Source: Synergistaceae bacterium UBA4088
GTDB lineage: Bacteria; Synergistota; Synergistia; Synergistales; Thermovirgaceae
NCBI GenBank assembly: GCA_002382605.1
Contig: DFYG01000005.1
Location: 1-25,632, forward strand
Reading direction: 5' to 3'
Length of the DNA: 25,632 bases
Below, one piece after another: positions 7,504 through 16,390 of the stretch. The position numbers were made by a program, and so were the translations under genes. The notes under the pieces were generated by a model. That model saw only the letters and a program-made list of their open reading frames with translations. It had not been told where the DNA came from and made no database searches. Within the stretch, counting starts at the first letter, position 1; every line of letters starts with the position of its first letter.

Positions 7504-9678
7504 TCAGCTTCCATCTAGGCTTTCGGCCAGAATGATCCTGGCTTCATCTTCGTCTACCAGAATGTCCCGTGGTTTTGATCCCTCCTGGGGCCCCACGATA
7601 CCTATCTGCTCCAGTGTGTCAATCAATCTGGCCGCCCTGGTAAATCCTATTCTCAGCTGCCTCTGAAGTCGGCTGGCGGAGGCGATCCCGCTACGGAGTA
7701 TCATTTCCATCGCCTCCTCAAGAAGCGCGTCATCCAGGTGTATCCGGCCATTATCTCCGCCTTCTTCCTCCTGAATATCAATATCAAGGAACACAGGATC
7801 TCCGAAAAGGGATAAGAGATAGTCTATAAGATTCTGAATAACGGTCTCTTCGATCCAAGGGGACTGAATTCTCAGAGGTTTTGGTAATCTTGGCGTTAAA
7901 AACAGCATGTCTCCGCTTCCAAGAAGACGTTCCGCTCCGGCAATGTCGATTATGGTCCTGGAGTCTGTCTGTGAAGGTAGTTCAAAAGCAACCCTTGCGG
8001 GAATATTCGCCTTGATAAGACCTGTAACAACATTCACTGAAGGCCTCTGTGTGGCTATGATAAGGTGAATTCCGGTAGCGCGGGCCATCTGCGCCAATCT
8101 GCATATGTAATCCTCAACCTCTCTTGGTGATGTGAACATGAGGTCGGCAAGTTCGTCAATGACAATGACAATATAGGGAAGACGGTTAAGAGGAAGAGCT
8201 CTCGCGTTGAAAGTCTTAAGATTCCTGACCCTTGCCTTTGCGAATATCTCGTACCGTCGCTCCATTTCCCTGATCGCCCAGCCAAGGGCATGAATCGCTC
8301 CTCTCGCCTCAACGACAGGAGGGACGATATTGTGCGGCAGCCTTTCAAATACCTTCATCTCGACTCTTTTGGGATCAATCAGAAGAAGCCTGAGATCTTC
8401 CGGTCTGTTCTGGCTGCATAGGGCCGCAATGCAGCATGAAATGAATACGCTCTTTCCTGAGCCGGTGGTCCCTGCCACGAGAAGATGAGGCATTTTTTCA
8501 AGTCCAATTGTAAGATGGCGACCGTCAACTCCAACTCCGACAGGAATGGACAAGTCGTTTTCGGATTCCTGGAACGAAGAATGCTCAAGGACGGTCCTTA
8601 AAATGACCGGTTTTCTCTCCGGGTTGGGGATCTCTATTCCTATATAGGTCTTTCCAGGGATCGGAGCCTCGACGCGGAGGCTGGGAACTCCGAGAGAAAC
8701 AGCGAGGTCGTTGGCGAGGCCGGAAACTTTGCTTACCTTTATGCCGGGAGCGAGTTGAAGGCGGTATTGGATGACGGTGGGGCCAACAACGGTTTCGGCA
8801 AGTTCAGCGCTTATCCCGAACTCATCAAGAGTGGAAATGATGTTATCTCCCTGGCTGGAGAGCAGTTTTCTGTCAAGGTTGAACGAATGATCATCAGATT
8901 TTCCGAAGACATCAAGCGGAACAGGAAAATGGAGTTCGGGGTCAAGGGAATCCGGGTGCCGGTATTCTTCTAAAGTTGTATCATCTTCTCCGATCGTCTC
9001 AGGGATAAGTATCCTGCCTGAGGAAACGGTTTTTTTGCCAGGATCTTTTTCCGGAATGTCCCTTGAAGCCTGAATATGATCCGGTACTTCCGGCGTTTTA
9101 TCTGGAAGATCATCCCAAACCGTTTTTTTCAAACTTGCGAGCAAAGATCCAAGGAACATGAAAGTTTTTCTGGAAAGCACACCATAAAGACCCATGGCAA
9201 CGCATATTCCAGCGAAGCCTGTAAAAACGGCACCCAGAGGTCCAATATTTCTGTAAAGTGACTCGGCAAGAAAAAGGCCAAAAGTCCCTGGTTGAAGGAT
9301 CTCTGCTCTCGAGACCGAACCACTCAGGCGGAACAGCCCCAAAAACAGCACACAGCACAAAAAGAGCACCGCGGTACCTGAACTCTGTCTCCATATCCGG
9401 GGAACGATGAAACCGAAAAGCCACGCAAGCAAAATATAGCCTCCGAAAAGAAGAAGAACTATCACGCTTCCTCCCAGGGTTCCGAGGATCCGCGAATGGA
9501 CTATATTCCCTGCGGTCCCTGTTCGGAAAAGGAAAATGGTTGCAAGGACATAGATATCAAGTAGAAAAAGAGCGAAAACAGCTGATATGACAAAGGGCGA
9601 ACGTGATTTGGTTTTTGTCCCGTCGTTCGTGTCCTTTTTTCTGGGACTGGATCTGGGCTTTCTTCTAATGATCTTCAT
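7504..9678 (-). CDS. ftsK: DNA translocase FtsK/SpoIIIE
   Basis: FtsK is a septum-located, ATP-driven motor that moves chromosome ends out of the closing division site. The 724-residue protein begins with a basic stretch and four predicted membrane helices (about 28-51, 64-90, 102-120 and 145-168). A linker of about 80 residues follows. The motor has Walker A GTTGSGKS at 403-410 and Walker B VIDELADLM near 506-514, with IIATQRPS downstream. The last 70 residues, with IASASRLQRQLRIGFTRA, form the winged-helix gamma domain that reads polarity sequences on DNA. The linker is short, so this resembles SpoIIIE more than long enterobacterial FtsK. The ATG at 9678 overlaps the end of tldD by 14 bases. 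Confidence 0.95.
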   Translation of the reverse strand: MKIIRRKPRSSPRKKDTNDGTKTKSRSPFVISAVFALFLLDIYVLATIFLFRTGTAGNIVHSRILGTLGGSVIVLLLFGGYILLAWLFGFIVPRIWRQSSGTAVLFLCCVLFLGLFRLSGSVSRAEILQPGTFGLFLAESLYRNIGPLGAVFTGFAGICVAMGLYGVLSRKTFMFLGSLLASLKKTVWDDLPDKTPEVPDHIQASRDIPEKDPGKKTVSSGRILIPETIGEDDTTLEEYRHPDSLDPELHFPVPLDVFGKSDDHSFNLDRKLLSSQGDNIISTLDEFGISAELAETVVGPTVIQYRLQLAPGIKVSKVSGLANDLAVSLGVPSLRVEAPIPGKTYIGIEIPNPERKPVILRTVLEHSSFQESENDLSIPVGVGVDGRHLTIGLEKMPHLLVAGTTGSGKSVFISCCIAALCSQNRPEDLRLLLIDPKRVEMKVFERLPHNIVPPVVEARGAIHALGWAIREMERRYEIFAKARVRNLKTFNARALPLNRLPYIVIVIDELADLMFTSPREVEDYICRLAQMARATGIHLIIATQRPSVNVVTGLIKANIPARVAFELPSQTDSRTIIDIAGAERLLGSGDMLFLTPRLPKPLRIQSPWIEETVIQNLIDYLLSLFGDPVFLDIDIQEEEGGDNGRIHLDDALLEEAMEMILRSGIASASRLQRQLRIGFTRAARLIDTLEQIGIVGPQEGSKPRDILVDEDEARIILAESLDGS

Positions 9679-11035
9679 GACCGGTATCGCTCCCTCCCAC
9701 GATCATCTGCCTTATCAGGAGCGTAGGCTGTCCGTCAGTGACCGGAATATCCTGGCCGGATTTGCCGCACATTCCGGCCTCAAAGTGAATATCGTCCCCA
9801 ACGGCCTCAATATCCATCAGAACCTGCGGTCCGTTTCCAGTGAGAATGGCATTCCTTACAGGCCATGAGACTTTACCTTCTTTGATAAGATACCCCTCTG
9901 TGACATGAAAAACAAAATCGCCGGAGGTCGGATTTACCTCCCCTCCCCCCATTTTTTTAACAAGCAGACCTTCCCTAACACTGGAAATTATCGATTCGGG
10001 ATGCATCTTGCCGTTCATTATAAATGTATTCGACATTCTGGGAATTGGCGGCACTCTGTATGATGATCTTCTGCCGTTACCGGTGCGTGGGAATTCGCCC
10101 TGAAGCGATGACTGAATGTCGCTGAGAAAAGATTGAAGCACACCATCTTTTATCAAAATGGTTCTACGGGAAACCGTCCCCTCGCCGTCAAAAGCGTAAC
10201 TGCCGAAAAGTCCGGGAATTGTCGGGTCATCAGCCAGGGATACTTGAGGCGAAGCAACCTGCTGCCGCATTGAATTTCTGAAAGCCGAGTAATCCTTCAG
10301 GACGATGTCCGCTTCCAGGCTGTGCCCACAGGCCTCATGGATCATAGTCCCTCCCGCAACTCCTGCCAGTACGACTGGCATAATTCCTGCCGGGCAAGGT
10401 TTTGCTTCTACCATTACAAGTGCCCGCCTTAATGCTTCAAAAGCAACGTTATCAATATCGGAAATATCAAGGAATTGTTCAGGCGGCATCCTTAGTGCAC
10501 TGACCTCTCGGCCAGAAAAAAGAGAACCATCCTTCTCGATCACGACGCTTGCCGAAAATCGGGTTGAGAAACTGGATGCCCTGCAGACCGGGTTTTCTGT
10601 TCCAATTACGGCGATCTCGCCTGCACCGCTGCTCCAACCGAATGAAACCTGCTTAACCAGGGGTGATTCCTTTCTGATCTTTGCGTCAAGTTCACTGATG
10701 CGGGAAAAGGGAGCTTCGATGGATATCTCCGGGAAAGGGACCAGAGGAGGTCCTTTGCTGAGAGATCTGACGTTTGAAGAAATTCCTGCTCTCCTTGTGC
10801 ATTCAGAAATGCATAATCCAGCCTCTAGTGAAGTTGCTCCCGCTGAGTGAGTAAAATAGGTCCGGTCCCCAACAACAACCCGGACTCCTACCCCTTCTGT
10901 CCGGGATGCTGAAATTTCTTCAAACTTTCCGTTATCGAAAATGGCGTGGCGACTGATACTTCTCTGGATGAAAGCGTCAGAAAAAGAGATTCCGGGCAAT
11001 TCCAGGATGTCTTTGATATCAAAGAGCCTGTCCAC
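9665..11035 (-). CDS. tldD: TldD/PmbA family zinc metalloprotease (TldD type)
   Basis: TldD proteins are cytoplasmic proteases; in E. coli TldD pairs with TldE (PmbA) to degrade unfolded peptides and process small modified peptides. The active site HEACGHSLEAD (His 233, Glu 234 and His 238 in the numbering used here) gives the HExxxH zinc motif found in TldD but not in TldE. The C-terminal part has MGGGEVNPTSGDFVF and GNGPQVL, typical of TldD. A TTG at 11083 is possible but has no ribosome site. The GTG at 11035 follows AAAGGAGA and starts where the family's first domain begins, so I chose it (456 residues). No tldE gene is adjacent. It sits between mltG and ftsK. Confidence 0.92.
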   Translation of the reverse strand: MDRLFDIKDILELPGISFSDAFIQRSISRHAIFDNGKFEEISASRTEGVGVRVVVGDRTYFTHSAGATSLEAGLCISECTRRAGISSNVRSLSKGPPLVPFPEISIEAPFSRISELDAKIRKESPLVKQVSFGWSSGAGEIAVIGTENPVCRASSFSTRFSASVVIEKDGSLFSGREVSALRMPPEQFLDISDIDNVAFEALRRALVMVEAKPCPAGIMPVVLAGVAGGTMIHEACGHSLEADIVLKDYSAFRNSMRQQVASPQVSLADDPTIPGLFGSYAFDGEGTVSRRTILIKDGVLQSFLSDIQSSLQGEFPRTGNGRRSSYRVPPIPRMSNTFIMNGKMHPESIISSVREGLLVKKMGGGEVNPTSGDFVFHVTEGYLIKEGKVSWPVRNAILTGNGPQVLMDIEAVGDDIHFEAGMCGKSGQDIPVTDGQPTLLIRQMIVGGSDTGHEDH

Positions 11036-11075
11036 TTGTAAAGGTCTCCTTTCGGACGCGATATTCTTTATATGA

Positions 11076-12125
11076 TCAATCAACCATGGAATCTGATTCT
11101 TTTCTGATGGCCCTTATTGCTTCCAGGTGCTCCTGATATGTCAGGCTGAAAATATGACTTCCGTCAGGTCTTGCTACGTAGAACATATAGGGAACATCTC
11201 CCGGTTCAAGTGCAGCTTCCCATGACTCAAAGGATGGAACGCAGATAGGCGCAGGTGGAAAACCTGGGTAAATGTATGTATTGAAGGGAGAATCTATTTC
11301 CAGGTCGCTGTATAGAACTCTTTTGAGCAAAACCCCTCTAAGGGACCAGGCATAGATGACCGTTGCGTCGATCTGAAGCCGCATGCCTGAGGAATACCTG
11401 TTTTCAATAACTCCTGCGATAACTGCTCTCTCTTCGGCGTGTTGTGCCTCCTTTTCGACAAGTGACGCCAGAACTGCTTTTCTGAAAAGGTACCGGCTTT
11501 CTAATTCAGAAACCTCCTGCTTTGATCCTATCTTCTTCCACCATGCGGCCGATGCGCTCTGGATAAGTTCTTTTGCAAATTTCGAAGAAGGTGAAACATT
11601 GTACGTATCAGGAAGAATGTAAGCTATCCTGGCCGCGATTTCAGATGGCAGGATGTTTCTTGTTCCTTCGGGAAAGAGCGTGTTGTCCTCAAGGGCACGC
11701 AGGAGAGGAATTCCGTGGCGCTTCTGGAGTTCCTGGAAAGTCTCACCGGGCAGTATGGTTATGGTAGATACTTCAGGGGTGGATACAGCCATCTGCCGAG
11801 CTATTTCCCAGGGTGAACCGGGGCGGATACGGTAGAGCCCGGGCCTTATTGTTCTGTCTATGCCGAGTTTTGTGAACCATCGAGAGAGTTCTCCTGGAAA
11901 AACAGTCAGTCCCATGTCGGCGATTTGACGGGAAACCATTCCTGCACTTACTCCTGGTTCGATCAGAACCTTTACAGGCTCGCCTTTTCCCGGCTGGATC
12001 GATCCTGCCAGCCTTGCGGGAATGGAATAGGCGAGGGCAACAAAAAAAATACCGGAAATAATGAAGAGTGTTAATGAGGTCAGTATTTGCTGGATCCTCT
12101 CTGTTTGATGACCGATATCCTTCAT
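11076..12125 (-). CDS. mltG: Endolytic peptidoglycan transglycosylase MltG
   Basis: MltG cuts nascent glycan strands in the membrane and is thought to set their length. The 349-residue protein has a short cytoplasmic N-terminus, one membrane helix (about 14-36) and an outward catalytic domain. The LysM-like part precedes LPGETFQEL and LPDTYNVSPS. The catalytic Glu is probably Glu 224 in ASLVEKEA, followed by GVIENRYSSGMRLQIDATV and SPFNTYIYPGFPPAPI, all hallmarks of the YceG family. The ATG overlaps the fchA stop as ATGA, in an A/T-rich context without a clear ribosome site, so translation probably depends on coupling to the folate gene upstream. Confidence 0.94.
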   Translation of the reverse strand: MKDIGHQTERIQQILTSLTLFIISGIFFVALAYSIPARLAGSIQPGKGEPVKVLIEPGVSAGMVSRQIADMGLTVFPGELSRWFTKLGIDRTIRPGLYRIRPGSPWEIARQMAVSTPEVSTITILPGETFQELQKRHGIPLLRALEDNTLFPEGTRNILPSEIAARIAYILPDTYNVSPSSKFAKELIQSASAAWWKKIGSKQEVSELESRYLFRKAVLASLVEKEAQHAEERAVIAGVIENRYSSGMRLQIDATVIYAWSLRGVLLKRVLYSDLEIDSPFNTYIYPGFPPAPICVPSFESWEAALEPGDVPYMFYVARPDGSHIFSLTYQEHLEAIRAIRKESDSMVD

Positions 12126-12760
12126 GATAATTTTAATTTAGAATCCACATAAACTATGGTTTCATGGACATTTCTGCTTGTCTCTGCAAGATATGATCCC
12201 ATCTGCGCAAGACACTTTTCGACGAATTCATGGTCGTTTATCGAAGAGAGATTGATCCTGACGTTCATCGCCGCTCCTTTGGCCGCAGCTTCCGCAAGAA
12301 GCGCGGAAACGCCGGCATCGGTTACGGCGTTGGGGTTTCCGTGGACCGCCACAGAGAGAGAGTTCGCAGATAGAACGCGCGTCAGCGAAAGAACTTCAAG
12401 AGGGACCAGGGTCGACACCTTCAGAGCCTCCTGCATTGAATATTCTCTGATCCCGCGTTCATCTTCAGTATTTTTGGGAAGAACCATCGCTCTCATAAAG
12501 GCGTTGTAAGCTAGGGCATCTCTTTTTGCAAGGTTCATGAAATCATTGGAAAGCGATCTGGCGACATCACGGGCCTGACACATATCTTTCTCAGCAGATT
12601 CGAATTTTTGGCGGCCGATGGTGAGGTTTGAAACCATTTCCGTCAGACGGGATGCCAGTGAAGCACAAATTGCCACAACAGAACCTCCTCCAGGTGCAGG
12701 GCTGGAGGATCCGAGTTCTTCGAGGAAGGTCTGAATAGAAAAAATGGAGAAATCGTTCAT
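12122..12760 (-). CDS. fchA: Formiminotetrahydrofolate cyclodeaminase
   Basis: The enzyme turns 5-formimino-tetrahydrofolate into 5,10-methenyl-tetrahydrofolate and ammonia, the last step that feeds the histidine formimino carbon into the folate pool. The 212-residue protein begins FLEELGSSSPAPGGGSVVA, the conserved N-terminal motif of the family, and is otherwise alpha-helical, with AVTDAGVSALLAEAA near the C-terminus. It is a stand-alone cyclodeaminase like FchA of clostridia, not fused to a transferase. An ATG at 12799 would extend it by 13 residues. I chose 12760, where the ATG overlaps the hutI stop as ATGA. Its partner transferase gene, upstream of hutI, is only a remnant. Confidence 0.9.
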   Translation of the reverse strand: MNDFSIFSIQTFLEELGSSSPAPGGGSVVAICASLASRLTEMVSNLTIGRQKFESAEKDMCQARDVARSLSNDFMNLAKRDALAYNAFMRAMVLPKNTEDERGIREYSMQEALKVSTLVPLEVLSLTRVLSANSLSVAVHGNPNAVTDAGVSALLAEAAAKGAAMNVRINLSSINDHEFVEKCLAQMGSYLAETSRNVHETIVYVDSKLKLS

Positions 12761-14034
12761 CGTGAACAAATCCTGTCCTGAAAAACTTTTGTCATGCACT
12801 CTCCTCTTTTGAAGACCGAATCAACCGGGGAAACGCCGTTTTGATATGCCATAATGGCAGGGGAATCTCCGTCAAGTATTACAAAATCGGCATATTTCCC
12901 AATTTCAAGACTTCCCACAAGTGAGTCCATCCTTATAGCCCGGGCTGCATTAAGTGTACATGCAACGAGGGCTTCCTCTACCGTCATCATCATGTTCATT
13001 ACTGACAATCCGAAGACAAAGGGCATTGATTGCGTATAAGAAGACCCGGGGTTGCAATCAGTGGAAAGAGCAACAGTCAGACCCAGTTCGATCATTCTTC
13101 GGGCATTGGCATAAGGCTTTCTCAGGCTGTATGCGGTTGCCGGAAGAAGCACCGCCAATACTCCTGCTTTGGCCATGGCAACCAGGTTTTCGTCTTTTGC
13201 GGCGAGAAGATGCTCAGCGGAAACTGCTCCTATCTGCGCGGCAAGTGCCGCGCCACCAACATCGTTGACCTCGTCCGCATGGATCTTTGGGGCCATTTTG
13301 TATTCTTTAGCGGTTAGAAGAATCCTTCTGCTTTGTGGAACTGAAAAGACTCCCTCTTCACAAAAAACATCACAGAACGAGGGAGAACAATCATTTGAGA
13401 CTGCTGGGATCATTTCGTTTACAAGGAGATCAACGTACCCGTTTGTGTCGCCCATATACTCAGAAGGTACTGCATGAGCCCCCATAAATGTGGTGACGAT
13501 GTCCAGGGGTGTCTCCCTCGCGATCCGCTCCATCACCTTAAGCATTCTTATCTCGGTTTTGGTGTCAAGCCCGTAACCGCTCTTTATCTCCATAGTAGTG
13601 GTCCCATTGAGCAATGCGGTAATGACGTTCTTTCTGGTCGACTGAAAGAGAAAATCATCAGTGGATCCCCTCACAGATCTTACAGAAGAAAGGATTCCTC
13701 CTCCGGCCTTGAGTATCTCAAGGTATGGAGTGCCGGCAAGACGTTCCGAAAATTCCGCTTCCCGCAGGGCTGAAAAGCACATGTGCGTATGAGGGTCTAC
13801 AAATCCAGGGACCAGGCATCTGTCTTCACAGGATATTTCCTGGTCAACCTGTTTATGAGAAAGGCCGGCCAGAACATTGGCTTCGTCTCCAATGCGGGCT
13901 ATCAGACCGTTTTTAACAAGGACCGCCCCGGATTTCCATAATGAGATGCTGTAATCTGCTTTCCCTCCGGCGCAACTGGATGAGGATGAAATCGGGGTGT
14001 AGATCCTGGCATTTCGGAAAAGTTTTATCGTCAT
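12757..14034 (-). CDS. hutI: Imidazolonepropionase
   Basis: HutI hydrolyses 4-imidazolone-5-propionate to N-formimino-L-glutamate, the third step of histidine degradation. The 425-residue amidohydrolase has the metal motif HTH (82-84) in DPHTHMCF, KSGYGLD at 151-157, GAHAVP at 185-190, His 252 in IHADEVN, AEHL near 273-276 and the aspartate of LSTDCNPGS (Asp 326). These match the family throughout. A serine run at 16-20 is a small lineage feature. The ATG at 14034 overlaps the stop of the ftcD remnant as ATGA, so the coupling to that frame has been kept even though the gene is broken. Confidence 0.96.
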   Translation of the reverse strand: MTIKLFRNARIYTPISSSSSCAGGKADYSISLWKSGAVLVKNGLIARIGDEANVLAGLSHKQVDQEISCEDRCLVPGFVDPHTHMCFSALREAEFSERLAGTPYLEILKAGGGILSSVRSVRGSTDDFLFQSTRKNVITALLNGTTTMEIKSGYGLDTKTEIRMLKVMERIARETPLDIVTTFMGAHAVPSEYMGDTNGYVDLLVNEMIPAVSNDCSPSFCDVFCEEGVFSVPQSRRILLTAKEYKMAPKIHADEVNDVGGAALAAQIGAVSAEHLLAAKDENLVAMAKAGVLAVLLPATAYSLRKPYANARRMIELGLTVALSTDCNPGSSYTQSMPFVFGLSVMNMMMTVEEALVACTLNAARAIRMDSLVGSLEIGKYADFVILDGDSPAIMAYQNGVSPVDSVFKRGECMTKVFQDRICSR

Positions 14035-14288
14035 TGATCTTTCCCGGACATCCCAGGGAGTTTCAGCTCGATGTTCTGTTCCGAAACGAAGTCCGCAACC
14101 GGGAAATATTGAATTGCGTTCTCATAAAGTGCGGATCCCGAGATCATTTGATAAATTCCCGTTTCTAATACAGGGACACCCCAACTTGAAGCACCATTTC
14201 TTTCCATCCCGCGAAGCCTGGGAAGCGGGCTTTTTTTGTGGTCGAATATATTTCCGTTAACGTTGGGTTTACACTTGAATATACTCAT
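14031..14288 (-). pseudogene. ftcD: Remnant of glutamate formimidoyltransferase with a large internal deletion
   Basis: The intact enzyme moves the formimino group of formiminoglutamate to tetrahydrofolate and has about 300 residues. Here only 85 codons remain. The ATG at 14288 has a ribosome site (GGAG seven bases upstream) and begins MSIFKCKPN, like the family's N-terminal pattern (M..IVECVPN). The sequence then jumps to what looks like the family's C-terminal part: IFDHKKSPL, then SSWGVPVLETGIYQMI, then GSALYENAIQYF and DFVSEQNIEL. Positions I recall as conserved are altered (ETEIYGMIP-type sequence reads ETGIYQMIS). About 215 residues, including the catalytic core, appear missing. The frame has no internal stop and ends in an ATGA overlap with hutI. 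Assignment is from remembered family patterns; a small functional protein is a less likely alternative. Confidence 0.72.
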
Positions 14289-14333
14289 GATCTTTCTCCG
14301 AATGCCCGGGTTATGATCAAAAAAATCCACTCT

Positions 14334-16352
14334 TTAAACTTCATTTTTCGATCTGATCAAGGAAAGGAGGAGGTCCTCATCGGCAATATAAGGTAGGGTA
14401 ACATGATCTTCGGAAGAGGCATTGTGTTCGATTATGGTCTCGATCGAATGAATGTTTCTGGCCCAGGATCGGCGGGCTACTCCGCCGATAACGTCCCAGG
14501 AGATCGATCTCCTGATAACATCGTCGACCCGTTCACTTCCGTCCAGAACAAGGCCGAAGCCGCCATTGATGGCCTTGCCTATCCCGACTCCCCCGCCATT
14601 GTGGAGGGAGACCAGGCTCATACCCCTCGCTGCGTTTCCTGCGAAACACTGTACAGCCATATCCGCCATTACATTGCTCCCATCCTTGATATTAGCCGTT
14701 TCCCTGAAGGGAGAATCAGTTCCGCCAGTATCGTGGTGATCTCTCCCCAGCATTACGGGTCCTATGACCCCTTTTCTGACCATATCGTTAAAGCGCAGGG
14801 CTATACGGACACGGCCCGATGCGTCCTGGTATAGAATTCTGGCCTGAGTACCTACGACCATGCGGTTTTTCCCTGCATCCCTCACCCAGATAAAATTATC
14901 CATGTCCTGCGGCCGTCTCTCAGGGTCAATGCATTCCATGGCGGCCTCATCAGTCTTTTCAAGATCCTCCGGCCTTCCGCTCAGACAAACCCAGCGAAAG
15001 GGGCCGTAACCGTAATCGAAGAGCTCCGGCCCCATTATATCCTCGACGTATGAAGGAAAAACGAAACCGTCCTTCGTGTCCTTTCCGTTCCTTGCAATCC
15101 CGGTGCATCCGGCGTCGAAAACCGCCTTCATGAAGGAATTTCCGTAGTCAAAAAAGTAGGTACCCCTCTCTGTAAGAGATTTTATCAGATCAAAGTGTTT
15201 CCCGAGCGACTCATTAACAAGGGCTCTGAATTTCTTCCTGTCATTTTTTAACATCTCCGTTCTCTCATCGAACGTAAGTTGGTAAGGGCAATACCCGCCT
15301 TCATACGGGGCATGGCATGAAGTCTGGTCAGAAAGGAGGTCGATGTGGATATCCCTTGAATAGGCAAATTGCAGAAGATCCACTATGTTCCCATGATAGG
15401 CTATGGAGAGTCCCTTTCTGTTCTTTACATATTCTGAGGCAAGTTCGAAAACCTCCTCCAGATCGTCAGAGACAACAGAAACCCAGCCTTGCTTGTGGCG
15501 AGTATTGATCCTGGAAATATCGACCTCCGCCATGATCCCGACGCACCCTGCAATCTCTGCGGATTTTGGTTGAGCCCCGCTCATTCCTCCGAGTCCTGAA
15601 GAGACGAAAAGTACACCCTCAAGTCCCATTCCGGTGGATATGCCCAATTTCCGTCCTGCGTTCAGGATCGTGTTGAAGGTTCCGTGAACAATCCCCTGTG
15701 GTCCGATGTACATCCATCCGCCTGCAGTCATCTGGCCGTAATTGGCGACCCCCATCTGCTCCGCTATCTCCCAGTCTTCCTGATTGTCGAACATGCCAAC
15801 CATGAGCGCATTGGTAATAATGACCCGTGGAGAGGAAGGGCTTGATCGGAAGAGGCCGAGCGGGTGGCCTGACTCGACTACAAGAGTCATATCTTCAGTC
15901 AGATTCTGGAGATACTGTTTGATCAAAAGGTATTGCATCCAGTTCTGGCATACGCTGCCGGTCTCCCCATATGTTACGAGCTCATACGGGTAGAGGGCTA
16001 CTTCAGGATCCAGATTGTTGTCGATCATTACCTGAAAAGCTTTGCCCTCAAGGCATTTCCCCTTGTAGCTTTCGATGGGGAGTCCTTTTATGGGCGTCGT
16101 CGGACGGTATCTGTAGCCGTAAATTCTACCTCTGGTCCTGAGTTCCTCAAGAAATTCGGGTGCAAGGGTTGAATGAAGATCTTCGGGGATGTACCTGAGC
16201 GCGTTCTTCAAAGCGACGAGAGTCTGTTGCTCGTTCAGCCTGTATCCTCTGTCCGGCGCTCTTCGTATGGCCGATTCGAAAAGGGGCAGCTCCGGCAATT
16301 CCTTCCCCAACTTGATGGTCATTGCTTTTCCTATGCTGCTGTTGTCCATCAT
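14334..16352 (-). CDS. hutU: Urocanate hydratase (long form)
   Basis: Urocanase adds water to urocanate, using tightly bound NAD as an electrophile, to give imidazolone propionate, the second step of histidine breakdown. The 672-residue protein shows YIGPQGIVHGTFNTI, SSGLGGMSGAQPKSAE, LGRDHHDTGGTDSPFRET and VSLHNGGGVGIGKA, which are family signatures around the NAD and substrate sites. It belongs to the long version of about 670-680 residues that includes the animal enzyme, not the roughly 560-residue enterobacterial form. Two adjacent ATGs (16352 and 16349) share the ribosome site GGAGGT. It follows hutH by 38 bases and leads into the ftcD remnant. Confidence 0.96.
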   Translation of the reverse strand: MMDNSSIGKAMTIKLGKELPELPLFESAIRRAPDRGYRLNEQQTLVALKNALRYIPEDLHSTLAPEFLEELRTRGRIYGYRYRPTTPIKGLPIESYKGKCLEGKAFQVMIDNNLDPEVALYPYELVTYGETGSVCQNWMQYLLIKQYLQNLTEDMTLVVESGHPLGLFRSSPSSPRVIITNALMVGMFDNQEDWEIAEQMGVANYGQMTAGGWMYIGPQGIVHGTFNTILNAGRKLGISTGMGLEGVLFVSSGLGGMSGAQPKSAEIAGCVGIMAEVDISRINTRHKQGWVSVVSDDLEEVFELASEYVKNRKGLSIAYHGNIVDLLQFAYSRDIHIDLLSDQTSCHAPYEGGYCPYQLTFDERTEMLKNDRKKFRALVNESLGKHFDLIKSLTERGTYFFDYGNSFMKAVFDAGCTGIARNGKDTKDGFVFPSYVEDIMGPELFDYGYGPFRWVCLSGRPEDLEKTDEAAMECIDPERRPQDMDNFIWVRDAGKNRMVVGTQARILYQDASGRVRIALRFNDMVRKGVIGPVMLGRDHHDTGGTDSPFRETANIKDGSNVMADMAVQCFAGNAARGMSLVSLHNGGGVGIGKAINGGFGLVLDGSERVDDVIRRSISWDVIGGVARRSWARNIHSIETIIEHNASSEDHVTLPYIADEDLLLSLIRSKNEV

Positions 16353-16390
16353 TATCCAACCTCCGATCCTTAATATGCGCGGGCAGACTA

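Noticed and set aside
10305..10850. Plus-strand open frame of 181 codons
   Set aside because: Antisense to TldD, including its zinc motif; no ribosome site or domain.
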